Shown piece after piece: positions 35,001 through 44,631 of a stretch of 64,000 nt of DNA. Numbering within the stretch: position 1 is the first letter of the stretch; each line of letters begins with the position of its first letter. The stretch covers positions 62,001-126,000 of the forward strand of contig NZ_FQUQ01000001.1 of the NCBI RefSeq assembly GCF_900129215.1, read 5' to 3'. The position numbers were made by a program, and so were the translations under genes. The notes under the pieces were generated by a model. The model was not told the DNA's origin. It saw only the letters and a program-made list of their open reading frames with translations, and ran no database searches. This DNA is from Pedobacter caeni (GTDB taxonomy: Bacteria > Bacteroidota > Bacteroidia > Sphingobacteriales > Sphingobacteriaceae).

Positions 35001-35316
35001 TCCTTCAAACAGATATGCCAGCATGTCTTCAGCCAATACAGATGCTGAAGCATCCAGTTACTACGTTGAAAGTGGCTCTTATTTACGATTTAAGACTTTA
35101 TCGTTTGGGTACAACCTGAAAAATAAAGCCTTATTAAAGACCGCTGGTATTTCAAACTTAAACCTGCTTTTGACATTGGATAACCTATATGTATGGACTA
35201 ATTATAGTGGATTTGACCCCGATGTGAGGTCTAATGATAAGTTACTCCCTGGGTATGACAGGCTTGCTTATCCGAGGTCCCGTTCCATCATATTCGGTTT
35301 AGAATTGACTTTTTAA
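32080..35316 (+). CDS. SusC/RagA-family TonB-dependent transporter
   Basis: A transporter of about 1078 residues, from the ATG at 32080 (MNMSTINNTCKRYL) or 32086. There is no STN domain, in keeping with HTCS rather than FecR control. Residues about 60-135 form the carboxypeptidase-like domain (ISGLVRDSDSKLLARATVSE, VTYLGLETREV). The plug runs about 145-280 (EVVIIGYGTSDKKNLTGSFS, LYVIDGVQIE, ATAIYGARGANGVIIVTTKS), and the barrel runs to IIFGLELTF. It follows the two secreted proteins and precedes SusD and the HTCS regulator, a standard polysaccharide utilisation unit. The antisense element seen at the FecR-linked susC leaders is absent here. Confidence 0.95.
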   Translation: MNMSTINNTCKRYLKATTLHALRVSIIAFIPFLSVQNCFGASQQNPSTTTKALSDSTGILISGLVRDSDSKLLARATVSEKNGKNASITDTEGKFSLRVSNPNAVLKVTYLGLETREVPLNSRRFLQIVLNASQSKLDEVVIIGYGTSDKKNLTGSFSSLKGEDIKSATATSFVDALQGKVAGVRVNSQSGEPGAGVSVEIRGGNSINGASSPLYVIDGVQIEMQESEVASSKVGGRTTLNPLSTISPDQIASIDILKDASATAIYGARGANGVIIVTTKSGKSGSKPVFNLSSSYASSEITKKIDVLGAQDYVQYRFLKSPNDRGFGTDLDNDGVPDVVKDVSGLESYDWQDVVFRRGATQKYNLSGQGGSNSSGYSFGLGYSDQDALVINNNFKTYSARFQYNHRVSDKFDFSLTANWGKTKNSGVASSGGGEGNFSGLIQAAYTFQPVLIKAADDPFPPVSLMDQLLNSYKLTDFDRLIGNANLTYAFTKKLKLRVSGGGGATSSKLSEFYGKNTLWGQQDNGKANNNHTQTGNYQANSTLDYWTETGKRQVLKAMIGAEFNSYNYENFGTTISNFQDQSTGVFNLSKGLTPGFPSSNFIEQNRISFFSRVNYDIRNKYLFTATLRNDNSSQLGPGNRSAFFPSAAFAWRIKEEKFLKNNQIVSDLKLRLSYGVTGNDRIPAYRFLSELGTTSYAGNGNVRFGLSPVSSENLNLKWESTGQYDVGLDLSLFNNRVNMTADIYYKSTKDLLLLSEVASQTGFPTQWQNIGEISNKGLEIAINSVNIKTTDFKWNTTFNIAFNRNKIVSLGGTESKPVIFNNGYINNVGIVKEGQPIGTAFGYEWDGIYQINDFTWQNNSDQTIPHQSRTYTLRNGVTGISGAQPGLFKYKDQNGDGIINASDRTVISNSNPKFSGGFSSNFTFRNFSLNAFFEGAYGNQIFNEFPTRVESGSGQVSFNLTQQYWDNRWTPENPSNRYASMSSANTDAEASSYYVESGSYLRFKTLSFGYNLKNKALLKTAGISNLNLLLTLDNLYVWTNYSGFDPDVRSNDKLLPGYDRLAYPRSRSIIFGLELTF

Positions 35317-35381
35317 CAGGTCATCAGGCAATTACCAGTAGCCTCTGCGATCAGAGGCATTGAATACTTAAAATTTAAGAC

Positions 35382-37046
35382 ATGAAAAAGGCATTAAAAT
35401 TTATATCGTTATCAATTACCGTTCTCCTATTGGGCTCATGCGAAAAGTCTGCTTTTTTGAATAAAGCTCCATTATCATTTATATCACCTTCAAATTTTTA
35501 TAAGCAAATCTCAGATTTCGAGATGGCCCTGACCGGATGTTATCAAATGATAAATGCGCGTGAACTTCCAGGGGATGATGTTAGTGAAGGGACTTACAAT
35601 GCTGGTTTACAGTATATGTTGAGTGCTGGAACAGATGAATTATCACTCAATAGCGCCGGGGGAGGGCTTGATGCCGAAAAATTTGCGGTAGCCCAGTACA
35701 GCAGTACCAATACTGCAATCGGTGATTTTTGGAAGGCCTATTATGCAGGGATTATGCGATGTAACGTGTTGATCCAAAAATCAACAGAAGTAAATTTTGA
35801 CGAGCAATCTAAAAAACGCCTGGATGAAATTATTGCGGAGGCTCGCTTTTTAAGGGCATTTTATTATTATCATTTTGCTACCTTATTTGGTGGAGTGCCA
35901 TTAATGACAACCGCATCTCCCGACCCTCTGGCACCAAGGGTGAGCTTGAAGACACTCTATTCGGATCTTATTATTCCGGACCTCATGTTTGGTTACCAAA
36001 GCTTGCCACATAGGGCAACGGTGTCGGGTGGGGCAAACAAATGGACTGCTGCCGGTTATTTAGGTGTGGTTTATAATTATTTAGCCTCCTGTAAACGTAA
36101 TAACGTCAGTAGCAATCTGAATTTTGAGCTGAATAGCTTTTCATGGGTTGATGAGGGTCAGATGAGCAATAGCGCAAAAAATATTTTAAAAGAGGTTGTT
36201 GATCAAAGTGGTTATAAATTAACTGCCAATTATGATTATCTATTCAGAGAAACGACAAAAGCAGCACAATACGAAGAGTGCCTCTTTCTGGCCGAGGCCT
36301 CAAATCAGCTTACCGCTACCTATCCAAGTGTTGTCAAACTATTTGCGCCAGGTGGTGATGTAAATACTTTCGGTGGCACCTGGTGGACACACCGTCCCAC
36401 AAACGAATTCGTATTAAAATATGGCAAAGATTTAGATAAAAGATTAAGCCATAACATCACTTTGCCTTATAGTGCCAGCCCTGCTACTCCGGATGTCATT
36501 ATCAACAGTGTTCCCTATTGCGAACCAAGACCCTCTACAGGCTTGCCCCATTGGCAAAATAATGCGGCTAAGTTTCGTCACGTAAAGCCTTCGGCTAAGA
36601 CCATTCCATTGTGGGCCAGCGGTATTTCTATTCCGTTATTAAGATATGCGGATATCATGTTGCAATACTCAGAAGCATTATATTTTACCGGCAGCGAACC
36701 TGCAGCAAGATTGATTTTATCAGACCTGAGAACGCGGGTGGTAAAGACTGGCAAAACGCTCGCAGATCTCAATACTTATTATTACAAAGCAGATTTTATT
36801 ACCGAACTGCTTGACGAACGAAGCAGGGAACTCTGTTTCGAAAGTAAACGAAGAATTGATTTAATAAGATTTGGTAAAATGACCGCCTACCTTAACGGTC
36901 TTAGTTCCGCTGCGCCATTGCATTCCAACTATAGGGTTCAGGAATTAAAAGCCAATTGGAAGGAGAATAAAATCTGGTTCCCATTGCCCCAACGGGAACT
37001 CGATCTTAATGTAAATTTAAGAGGCCACCAAAATCCTGGCTATTGA
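35382..37046 (+). CDS. RagB/SusD-family outer-membrane lipoprotein
   Basis: A 554-residue lipoprotein, lipobox LLLGSC (C20). SusD landmarks include EARFLRAFYYYHFATLFGGV at about 152-171, RYADIMLQYSEALYF at about 423-437, LSDLRTRVVK, the ERSRELCFESKRRIDLIRFGK block near 485-505 (a single 21-residue motif quoted here only by its ends ERSREL and IRFGK) and the closing LPQRELDLNVNLRGHQNPGY. It pairs with the SusC gene 65 nt upstream and is expected to bind the polysaccharide fragments made by the surface hydrolase. Confidence 0.95.
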   Translation: MKKALKFISLSITVLLLGSCEKSAFLNKAPLSFISPSNFYKQISDFEMALTGCYQMINARELPGDDVSEGTYNAGLQYMLSAGTDELSLNSAGGGLDAEKFAVAQYSSTNTAIGDFWKAYYAGIMRCNVLIQKSTEVNFDEQSKKRLDEIIAEARFLRAFYYYHFATLFGGVPLMTTASPDPLAPRVSLKTLYSDLIIPDLMFGYQSLPHRATVSGGANKWTAAGYLGVVYNYLASCKRNNVSSNLNFELNSFSWVDEGQMSNSAKNILKEVVDQSGYKLTANYDYLFRETTKAAQYEECLFLAEASNQLTATYPSVVKLFAPGGDVNTFGGTWWTHRPTNEFVLKYGKDLDKRLSHNITLPYSASPATPDVIINSVPYCEPRPSTGLPHWQNNAAKFRHVKPSAKTIPLWASGISIPLLRYADIMLQYSEALYFTGSEPAARLILSDLRTRVVKTGKTLADLNTYYYKADFITELLDERSRELCFESKRRIDLIRFGKMTAYLNGLSSAAPLHSNYRVQELKANWKENKIWFPLPQRELDLNVNLRGHQNPGY

Positions 37047-37122
37047 GTGGCAGGAATGCTTTAATGGGATTTTGCTAATCTATATTTTTAATATATTGTC
37101 AATAGTTGATTTTAAACCGGGT

Positions 37123-40100
37123 ATGACCAATTTTTGCCGAACCACCTTTTTACCAAATAAATCTTTCCATTTCTATGGATTATGTCTGTTCATGCTACTG
37201 TTTTTTAATTCGCATCAGCTCTTTGCACAATCCCAGTTTAAGTCATTGACCATCAATAATGGCCTTCCACATACTGATGCCCTCGGTACCGTACAGGATT
37301 CAAAAGGGTTTTTATGGATTGCAACATTTGACGGCTTGTGCCGGTATGATGGTACTGATGTTGTTGTATTCAGAAGTGAGCATCTGAACCCAAATTCGTT
37401 GTCAAATAACCGCATATTAAGTTTGGCATATGATGATAAACGCTCAGGATTATGGATAGCTACCCAATCCGGAGGCTTAAACTTCCTGAATCTGATCAGC
37501 GGGCAATTTACCCGCTTACCTGTAGGTCCTAAAAATTCTGTGATTACGGAAAAGTTTTGTGTCAGATTATTTGGTGATGAGCTGTGGATTGGGACAGGAT
37601 ACGGACTTTACGTAGCGGATTTAAGTAGAGGGGTAACTAAGGAGCTAAATATCAAGCCTGTATCGCTGTCAAACGAAAGTATAGTAAACTATATCCATCA
37701 GGATACCAAAAAAGGAACCTGGATAGCAACACCTGGTGGAATCTACTACAAGGCGCCGGAACAGTTAAGGTTTAATAGGATAAATTCGGGTCCGATTACC
37801 GCGGTAAATACCATCACATCCTTTGATGACGATCATTTGATAGCGGGAACTTCCTTTGGGTTATATAAAATAGCGATTTCAGATTTTTCAGCCCAAAAAC
37901 TCAGTGATCTGAATGTAACGGCACTTTTAAAGGATGGTGGCGACAAAATCTGGGCAGGCACCTCGGCTCAGGGTGTTTATGTTCTAAACAGCGTAGGTAA
38001 TATTCTTGACCACTACATATTTGGAAATAATCTGGAACAAAAGCAGGCGGTTATTAAGGACATATATAAAGATCGGTTTTCCAGTATATTTATTTCAATT
38101 CTGAGTGAAGGTGTACGCATTCTGAATTCAAGTAGTTTGACATTCAAGCCTTATCCAAAAGATGTCAGTGCTGCCGAATTTGCTAAACTTAAATATCCTT
38201 TATGCTTTTTTACCGACGATAAAAACTATTTGCTGATTGGAACCAGGGGAAGTCTCCTGGTTCTTTATGATCGTACTACAGAGAAGTATCATTTTACGAG
38301 TGTAAATCGTAGTTTAACAAGAAATGTAGCAACAGACATAACAGCAGTTTATAAAGAACCTACAGGAGGCATTTGGGCGGGTACCGGCGATGGAGTTTTT
38401 TATGCCGCTAATGGAACTTACCAGGATCTGATCAATGGGAAAACCAGATTTGAACGTATAGGTGGTGTTTCCTTCAAATACAAGGTTAATTGTATCGTAG
38501 CAGATAAAAAGGGGAGAACATGGGTGGCAACATCAGGTGGGTTATTTTGTTTTGATGAAAACAGGCAGCTTGTATATAATTCCAATGACCATCAGGATAA
38601 GCGTACAAAGATCTCAAATCTGTTTGTGAATGATATTGTATTAAAAACGGAAAAAAATGGAGATCAATTGATCATTTGGGCAGCCACCAGGCGAGGGCTT
38701 AACAGACTTCATTTTGATAACAATAGCTTAAAATTAGAAAATGTATCCCATTTCGTAGCGGACAACAATTTACTGGGGGTACACTCCGATTGGATATCAC
38801 TTATCCATTATGACAAAAAAGGGAACCTATGGTTGGGTACGATCAGCGGGGGGCTAAGTAGATTGACTGGCACAAAGGGTGATAAATTTTATTTTAAGAC
38901 TTTAACAACAGCCGACGGATTGCTTACCAACGATATCGAAACATTGCTGGAGGATGATGAAGGGAATTTCTGGATCGGTGGATTTGGCTTAACGAAATTC
39001 AATCCGCTTAAAGGGAGTTTTCAGTATTTTGATTCAAATGATGGCCTTCAAAGCAATTCTATAAAGGTCGGATCATCTTTCAAATCCAAAACAGGGGAGT
39101 TCATCTTCGGGGGCATAAATGGCTTCAATATTTTCTATCCCAATGCGATTAACAGGCAATTAGTCATTTCACAGCCTGTTCTTACCCGTTTGATTATCAA
39201 TAATATTACCATCAAACCAGGGGATGTGGTCAACGGTGATGTGATTTTGGAAAAGTCATTGGAGTATTTTGGTAAGATCGAACTTAACCATACGATCAAG
39301 AACTTCGGACTGGAATTCATTAGCGTCCATAGCCATGATTTTGAGAAAATAACTTATAAATATCGGTTAATGGGCTTCGAAAAAGATTTTGTTTATACAA
39401 GTAGTCTCAAACGATCTGTTAATTATACTGGATTGCCACCTGGTAAATATATGTTTGAATTGTATGCCTCCGGAGGTAACGGTGTCTGGAGCAAGGTACC
39501 AACGACTCTCGAAATTATCATATTACCATCCTTCTGGAATAGCAAAGGTGGATATGCTCTTTACATTACGGTAATCGGACTGGTGTTTTTTCTACAAAGG
39601 AGGAATACCTTGAAGAAAATCGAGCGCCGTCATAAAGCAGCATTGGAACGTAGTGAGCAGGAGCAGGAGATCAAGTTATATGAGGATAAAATGGATTTCT
39701 TTACTACCGTTTCCCATGAACTACGCACTCCATTAACGCTGATCATCACCCCACTGGAACAGCTGGTAAATCGAAAAGATATTCCCAAAGCCTTATTGTC
39801 GGGCCTGGAAATTGCACAAACGAACGCCAGCCGCCTAAAGTCATTAATAGACCAGGTTCTTGACTTCAGAAAAATCGAAAATGGTAAAGTCATCCTTCAT
39901 AAGGAAAACGTCGACCTGGATGAGTTTTTAAGAAGGACTTTTATTCAATTTACTGACCTGATCCGTGAAAAAGAGTTGATTTATGAAATAGCTGTTGGTA
40001 CCCAAAGTTATTATCTCCTTGATCCATTTAAAATGGAACAAGTATTACTTAACCTGATTTCTAACGCAATTAAATTCTCGAAGCCAAAAGGTAAGATCGC

Positions 40101-41166
40101 GCTAAGAGCAGATCGTGTGGGCAAAGAAATCATAATCAGCATAGCTAATACGGGATCGTATTTGGATGAAAACAAAAAGAATAAAATATTTGACCCTTTT
40201 TACCAGGCCGAAGACAATAGCAATACTGGTACGGGGTTGGGTCTGACCATTTCAAAGGAACTGGTAGAATTGCATGGTGGAACTATAGAAGTTAAAAGCA
40301 TAAATGGAACTTTATCCGAAGATGCTACAACAACGTTTACGATTAGGTTGCCTTTACAGGAACAAGCTGTTGTTGAAGATTTATCTGTTACCGGAGGGCC
40401 TGATAAAGATCAGTCATTGACAAAACTGGTAATTGTGGAAGACAATCATGAGCTGCGTACATTGCTTAAGAATGAATTTCTAAACGATTATTGTGTTTTT
40501 GAAGCTGAGAATGGTCAGGAAGCACTGAAGCTGATCCGTAAGGTTAAGCCAGCCATTATTCTTACTGATATTATGATGCCCGAACTGGATGGCCTGCAAT
40601 TATGTAAAATGTTAAAATCCGATGTCGCTACCAGCGATATACCGGTCTTAATGATCACCGCACGTGATAGTGGGCAAAATAAAATAGAAGGACTGGAGGC
40701 AATGGCCGATGATTATCTAGTTAAGCCATTCAATCTAAAGGAATTACATTTAAAAGTATCAAATCTGGTCAAACAACGTGAACTGCAAAAAGTAAAGTTA
40801 TCCAACGATGCTGCATTAAAACCTGCTGTATTACAAGTTGAGCCTCGCGACGAGAAAATCTTAAAGAACCTGATTGCTATAATAGAGCAGGACATGGATA
40901 ATCCGGATTTTTCGGTAGAAAAATTAAGTCAAAAATCCGGGATGAGTCGTCCGGCTTTATATCGTAAGATAAAAGCGCTTACGGGAATGTCCATTCAGGT
41001 ATTTATTCTGGATATACGATTAAAAAGGGCGGCCCAATTGCTCTCCACCAAAGGGCCTAATGTATCAGAAGTGATGTATCAAACCGGATTTACAAGTGCG
41101 TCTTACTTCAATAGGGCATTTAAAGGTAAATTTGGCCTGAACCCTAAAAATTATCTCAAAGACTGA
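37123..41166 (+). CDS. Hybrid two-component system regulator (HTCS)
   Basis: A 1347-residue one-protein signalling system, from the ATG at 37123 after rejecting a TTG 51 nt upstream. Order: signal peptide to about 37; two seven-bladed sensor propellers built of Reg_prop repeats, about 40-690 (DSKGFLWIATFDGLCRYDG is the first); Y_Y_Y domain about 700-790; transmembrane helix 809-826; histidine kinase with phospho-accepting H865 in SHELRTPLT and ATPase G boxes near 1025 (GTGLGLTISKELVELHGG); receiver domain with D1149 in LTDIMMPELDG; AraC-type DNA-binding domain about 1240-1345. The periplasmic propeller binds oligosaccharide, and the output activates the upstream SusCD operon. A weak TTTG/TATATTG promoter pair lies before it. 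Confidence 0.96.
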   Translation: MTNFCRTTFLPNKSFHFYGLCLFMLLFFNSHQLFAQSQFKSLTINNGLPHTDALGTVQDSKGFLWIATFDGLCRYDGTDVVVFRSEHLNPNSLSNNRILSLAYDDKRSGLWIATQSGGLNFLNLISGQFTRLPVGPKNSVITEKFCVRLFGDELWIGTGYGLYVADLSRGVTKELNIKPVSLSNESIVNYIHQDTKKGTWIATPGGIYYKAPEQLRFNRINSGPITAVNTITSFDDDHLIAGTSFGLYKIAISDFSAQKLSDLNVTALLKDGGDKIWAGTSAQGVYVLNSVGNILDHYIFGNNLEQKQAVIKDIYKDRFSSIFISILSEGVRILNSSSLTFKPYPKDVSAAEFAKLKYPLCFFTDDKNYLLIGTRGSLLVLYDRTTEKYHFTSVNRSLTRNVATDITAVYKEPTGGIWAGTGDGVFYAANGTYQDLINGKTRFERIGGVSFKYKVNCIVADKKGRTWVATSGGLFCFDENRQLVYNSNDHQDKRTKISNLFVNDIVLKTEKNGDQLIIWAATRRGLNRLHFDNNSLKLENVSHFVADNNLLGVHSDWISLIHYDKKGNLWLGTISGGLSRLTGTKGDKFYFKTLTTADGLLTNDIETLLEDDEGNFWIGGFGLTKFNPLKGSFQYFDSNDGLQSNSIKVGSSFKSKTGEFIFGGINGFNIFYPNAINRQLVISQPVLTRLIINNITIKPGDVVNGDVILEKSLEYFGKIELNHTIKNFGLEFISVHSHDFEKITYKYRLMGFEKDFVYTSSLKRSVNYTGLPPGKYMFELYASGGNGVWSKVPTTLEIIILPSFWNSKGGYALYITVIGLVFFLQRRNTLKKIERRHKAALERSEQEQEIKLYEDKMDFFTTVSHELRTPLTLIITPLEQLVNRKDIPKALLSGLEIAQTNASRLKSLIDQVLDFRKIENGKVILHKENVDLDEFLRRTFIQFTDLIREKELIYEIAVGTQSYYLLDPFKMEQVLLNLISNAIKFSKPKGKIALRADRVGKEIIISIANTGSYLDENKKNKIFDPFYQAEDNSNTGTGLGLTISKELVELHGGTIEVKSINGTLSEDATTTFTIRLPLQEQAVVEDLSVTGGPDKDQSLTKLVIVEDNHELRTLLKNEFLNDYCVFEAENGQEALKLIRKVKPAIILTDIMMPELDGLQLCKMLKSDVATSDIPVLMITARDSGQNKIEGLEAMADDYLVKPFNLKELHLKVSNLVKQRELQKVKLSNDAALKPAVLQVEPRDEKILKNLIAIIEQDMDNPDFSVEKLSQKSGMSRPALYRKIKALTGMSIQVFILDIRLKRAAQLLSTKGPNVSEVMYQTGFTSASYFNRAFKGKFGLNPKNYLKD

Positions 41167-41284
41167 TATCACCTTGCTTTGGATTTTACGTTCTCGCTTT
41201 TGGCTTCCTGAAGAAGCATATTGACATTCATTATGCCTCTAGTTCAGTTTATTGTTTACTGATAGGGTCAGCAGTTTGCTCAGG

Positions 41285-42640
41285 TTACCTGTTTTGCCGG
41301 CTGTGACCTTTTACCAGAAAGGTCGACAAGGCAGCGAGCAGCATGAACCCACCCGCAGTAATTAAGGCATAAATGGCATGTCCGTTAAAAAGGTATTTTA
41401 CCATATAACCACCAACAAAGCCATTGACCAGCTGGGGCAGGGTAATAAAGAAATTAAAAAGGCCCATATAGATTCCCATTTTGTGGGCAGGAATGGCATT
41501 CGATAAAATGGCATAGGGTGTCGTCAGGATACTGCCCCAGGCCAGACCTACAGCAATCATCGGATAAATCAGCAGTTGCACATCATGGATATAGAAAATC
41601 GAAAGCAATCCGATTCCTGCTGCAGATAAAGAAAATACATGTGCATTCTTTTTGCCGATCAGCCTGAATAACGAGGGGAGAAAAACAGCGTATACTGCAG
41701 AAACCACATTGTATATACCAAAAAGAATACCTGTCCAGTTACCTGCATCGGCATAGGCGGCCGAGGAGGTATCAGAAGGGGAGAGTTTATAGATGTGCTG
41801 TGCAATGGCAGGTGTAGTAAACACCCACATCGAAAACAGCGCAAACCAGGAAAAGAACTGCACTATACCTAGTCTGATCATCACTTTGGGCATTCCTGCA
41901 AAGTCTGTCAGAATGCTCATCAAGCCCCTGTGATTTTCCTGATGTTGTTCTCCGGGATTAAACTCCCGGTGTTCTTCCGGACTGTATTCTTTGGTGGTAA
42001 AAACTGTCCATAACAAGGTTGTAACCAATACCAGTGCCCCCGCATAAAAAGAGTAAACTACGTTGTCGGGTACTTTTCCCGCTGCTGCAACTTTAGATAT
42101 CCCGCAATATTCGGCCAAAACGTAGGGTAAAAAGGAACCCATAATCGCACCGGTGCCAATCAGGAAGGTTTGAACAGAAAAGCCGGTACTGCGTTGATTT
42201 TCGGGCAGGTTATCTGCCACCAAGGCCCTGAATGGCTCCATCGCTACATTGAACGACGCGTCCATCAGCATCAGCATTCCTGCACCGATCAGCAATGGGG
42301 GAAAAAACAGGGTAAATAATGAGGCATTGGGCATGAGTGCCAGCGAGAGGGCGGCAATAATGGCGCCTGCCAGGAAATATGGCCGCCGCCGGCCCAGCCT
42401 TGTCCAGGTATGGTCGCTGTAATACCCTATGATGGGCTGAATGAGCATACCGCTGATGGGGGCTGCCAGCCAGAAGAGGGACAGGTGTTCTACATCTGCA
42501 CCAAAAGTCTGCAATATCCGCGAAGCATTGCCGGTTTGCAAAGCAAAGCCAAATTGTATGCCCAGAAAGCCAAAGCTCATGTTAAAAATCTGTGAAAGGG
42601 AAAGCTGCGGTTTAATCCGGTTTTGAGGTAAGGTATTCAT
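41285..42640 (-). CDS. MFS sugar transporter (maltose/sucrose-like)
   Basis: A 451-residue inner-membrane permease with about 12 hydrophobic helices. The opening LSLSQIFNMSFGFLGIQFGF and the loop RLGRRRPYFLAGA are characteristic of the GPH/SLC45-like sugar transporters found in Bacteroidota starch and maltose loci. QTGNASRI in helix 1 and the D in IGYYSDHTWTR are further family marks. It should take up maltose or malto-oligosaccharides released in the periplasm and hand them to the GH65 phosphorylase of the same locus. It ends the minus-strand arm of the locus and converges with the HTCS gene. Substrate assignment is by context. Confidence 0.88.
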   Translation of the reverse strand: MNTLPQNRIKPQLSLSQIFNMSFGFLGIQFGFALQTGNASRILQTFGADVEHLSLFWLAAPISGMLIQPIIGYYSDHTWTRLGRRRPYFLAGAIIAALSLALMPNASLFTLFFPPLLIGAGMLMLMDASFNVAMEPFRALVADNLPENQRSTGFSVQTFLIGTGAIMGSFLPYVLAEYCGISKVAAAGKVPDNVVYSFYAGALVLVTTLLWTVFTTKEYSPEEHREFNPGEQHQENHRGLMSILTDFAGMPKVMIRLGIVQFFSWFALFSMWVFTTPAIAQHIYKLSPSDTSSAAYADAGNWTGILFGIYNVVSAVYAVFLPSLFRLIGKKNAHVFSLSAAGIGLLSIFYIHDVQLLIYPMIAVGLAWGSILTTPYAILSNAIPAHKMGIYMGLFNFFITLPQLVNGFVGGYMVKYLFNGHAIYALITAGGFMLLAALSTFLVKGHSRQNR

Positions 42641-42683
42641 ACAATTTGGTTAGGTTCAGGTTAAATTTAGGTGGCATCGGACC

Positions 42684-43490
42684 TTAAGTGTTTAAATGGC
42701 TTGCAAAAAAAAGCAGGGACCGGGCAATGTGTTTTTCCCAATACTGCCATTCGTGCCCGCCATCAAACTCTTCATATTCATGTACAATATGATGGGAGCT
42801 GAGCTGTTCATGTAAGTGGCGGTTGTGGCTGTTGAGCAGGTCCTTATTTCCGCAATCAAAACGGATGGGGGCTAAAGTCTCTTTGTTTTTAAGCAGGGTT
42901 GCCAATACACTTTCCTCCACAGGATCGGATTGTTTGTAAACCGATAGGGGCATTTTGGTGAAAAGGGGCATCTGGTCGAGTTCGGTGATGGAGGAATGTG
43001 CAGAAATGGCTTTAAAAACAGATGGATATTTAGCACCGATTCTTAGGGCTCCAAAACCACCCATCGACAAGCCCGAGATGAAAAAGACAGATTGCTCAGA
43101 AACCTGTGGAAGCATTTCTTTAAGTGCCTGTGGCACATCTGTGCTGATCCATCGCTCAAAATCCTGGTTATGATGTGGTAAATAAGCGGAACCATCACCC
43201 CATAAGCCATCAGAAGGCATCGCAATGATGATGTTGGGGAGCTCTCCTTTGCGGATCATTTCCATGGCCTGCAGGTGTACGCCAGCGCAATATGCCCAGC
43301 TCCAGGCACTTCCGTATACACCATGTAATAAGATCACCACCGGTAAATTTTGCAGGTCTGCCGTTCCTGGTGGCACAAACACGCAAATGTCTGCCCGACC
43401 CGCTAAATTGTCTGTACCCACAGTAATGAAACGGAGGTGATCCCTTTCGTATGCAGGGTTTGATATTTCTAAGGTTCTGAATGCTGACAT
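42684..43490 (-). CDS. Esterase D-like alpha/beta hydrolase
   Basis: A 268-residue cytoplasmic hydrolase from the ATG at 43490 (MSAFRTLEISN); a longer frame from 43574 would overlap the upstream dehydrogenase gene. The fold shows VVILLHGVYGSAWSWAY, the nucleophile elbow GLSMGG (serine), and the late acid and histidine in RFDCGNKDLL and DGGHEWQYW. It belongs to the putative-esterase family that includes S-formylglutathione hydrolase and acyl-carbohydrate esterases. The dehydrogenase gene 13 nt upstream belongs to a class related to glutathione-dependent formaldehyde dehydrogenase, so the pair might handle aldehyde/ester chemistry; its place in a starch locus also allows a sugar-ester substrate. 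Confidence 0.85.
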   Translation of the reverse strand: MSAFRTLEISNPAYERDHLRFITVGTDNLAGRADICVFVPPGTADLQNLPVVILLHGVYGSAWSWAYCAGVHLQAMEMIRKGELPNIIIAMPSDGLWGDGSAYLPHHNQDFERWISTDVPQALKEMLPQVSEQSVFFISGLSMGGFGALRIGAKYPSVFKAISAHSSITELDQMPLFTKMPLSVYKQSDPVEESVLATLLKNKETLAPIRFDCGNKDLLNSHNRHLHEQLSSHHIVHEYEEFDGGHEWQYWEKHIARSLLFFASHLNT

Positions 43491-43503
43491 GTAGCTGTAT
43501 ATT

Positions 43504-44631
43504 TTAATTAAATAGAATGACCCCTTTGGCATTTTTTCCGGCCAGCATATCATCAAAAGCCTGCTGCAGCTCATGAAGGCTATAGGTCCTGGTAATCATT
43601 TCTTCCAGTTGGATTAAGCCCCTGTCGTACAGGGAAACAATGGCTGGCAGGTCAATCTGTGGCCGGCATTTACCATATAAGGGATTGATGTAAATTTTAT
43701 CCCATTCAAACAGGTTCATGTCGAAACTGATTTCCTGTTCAATACCGCTTACCTGTATGGCGGTTCCTGCATTTCTAACCATGGCCAGAGGGGCCGCACC
43801 AAGCGCAGGTATGGCAGTACATTCAAAGGCATAGTCTGCCCCACGTCCCTGGGTAAGTTTCTTTACTTTTTCCGCGGCAAGGAGTAGTCCCTGATCTGCT
43901 TTGCTGGCCAGAATACTGTCGGTAGCACCAAAATTAAGGGCCATTTTCAGGCGTTCCGGGTTAATGTCTACAGCGATAATTCTGGCAGCACCTGAGAGCC
44001 TTGCCGCCTGTATTACACTTAGTCCAACGCCACCAGTACCCAGGACCACCACGCTGCTACCTGGTTTCACTTTGGCGGCGTTCACTACAGAGCCATAACC
44101 TGTCATGATGCCACAGCTGATGATGCTCGCAGCCGGGAATGACATGGTTTCGGACTGGTTTAAAACCACTGCTTCGGCCTTCACCAACGTATATTCGGCC
44201 ATGGTGCCCAGGTTAAATGAACGTTCTATCGGTTGATCGTTAAAAGTGCTCCCGGCGGGATGGGCATGACCACCACTATTGTTCCATGCCGGGCCTGTAA
44301 CCGGGGAGTTGTTTTCGCAGATGTGCTGGTTCCCTTCATTGCACTGAAAACAATGTCCACAGGGCATTGCCCAGTTCAGGATCACTTTATCGCCCGGCTT
44401 AAAGCCAGTCACTCCTGCACCGGTCTTTTCTATAATTCCGGCACCTTCATGGCCAATGATCATCTGTTTCCCCCAATTCAGGGAATCGAAATCGGTATGA
44501 CACAGGCCTGCGGCGGCCATTTTTACCCGGACCTCGCCAGGGGCCGGATCGTTTACCCGTATATTGGTAATCTGAAATTCACCTTTTCCATTGGTGATTG
44601 CTGCTTTACAATTGATGTGCATTGTGATCAT
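43504..44631 (-). CDS. Zinc-dependent alcohol dehydrogenase (MDR family)
   Basis: A 375-residue medium-chain dehydrogenase. The catalytic zinc ligands are in GLCHTDF and IIGHEGAG. The structural-zinc cysteines are intact in CGHCFQCNEGNQHIC (four Cys). The NAD-binding fold is seen in SSVVVLGTGGVGLSVIQAARL with D in IAVDINPERL (both short motifs within about residues 190-225). It is closest to class III-like, S-hydroxymethyl or aryl/alkyl alcohol dehydrogenases. Its ATG overlaps the stop of the CBM20-like esterase by one base (TAATG), and the esterase D-like gene follows, so all three are translationally linked. The physiological alcohol or aldehyde is unknown, and its presence in a starch locus is unusual. 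Confidence 0.9.
   Translation of the reverse strand: MITMHINCKAAITNGKGEFQITNIRVNDPAPGEVRVKMAAAGLCHTDFDSLNWGKQMIIGHEGAGIIEKTGAGVTGFKPGDKVILNWAMPCGHCFQCNEGNQHICENNSPVTGPAWNNSGGHAHPAGSTFNDQPIERSFNLGTMAEYTLVKAEAVVLNQSETMSFPAASIISCGIMTGYGSVVNAAKVKPGSSVVVLGTGGVGLSVIQAARLSGAARIIAVDINPERLKMALNFGATDSILASKADQGLLLAAEKVKKLTQGRGADYAFECTAIPALGAAPLAMVRNAGTAIQVSGIEQEISFDMNLFEWDKIYINPLYGKCRPQIDLPAIVSLYDRGLIQLEEMITRTYSLHELQQAFDDMLAGKNAKGVILFN

Noticed and set aside
41167..41284. Terminator between the HTCS and MFS genes
   Set aside because: Only a 5-bp stem (GCTTC/GAAGC) could be found and it has no U-run.
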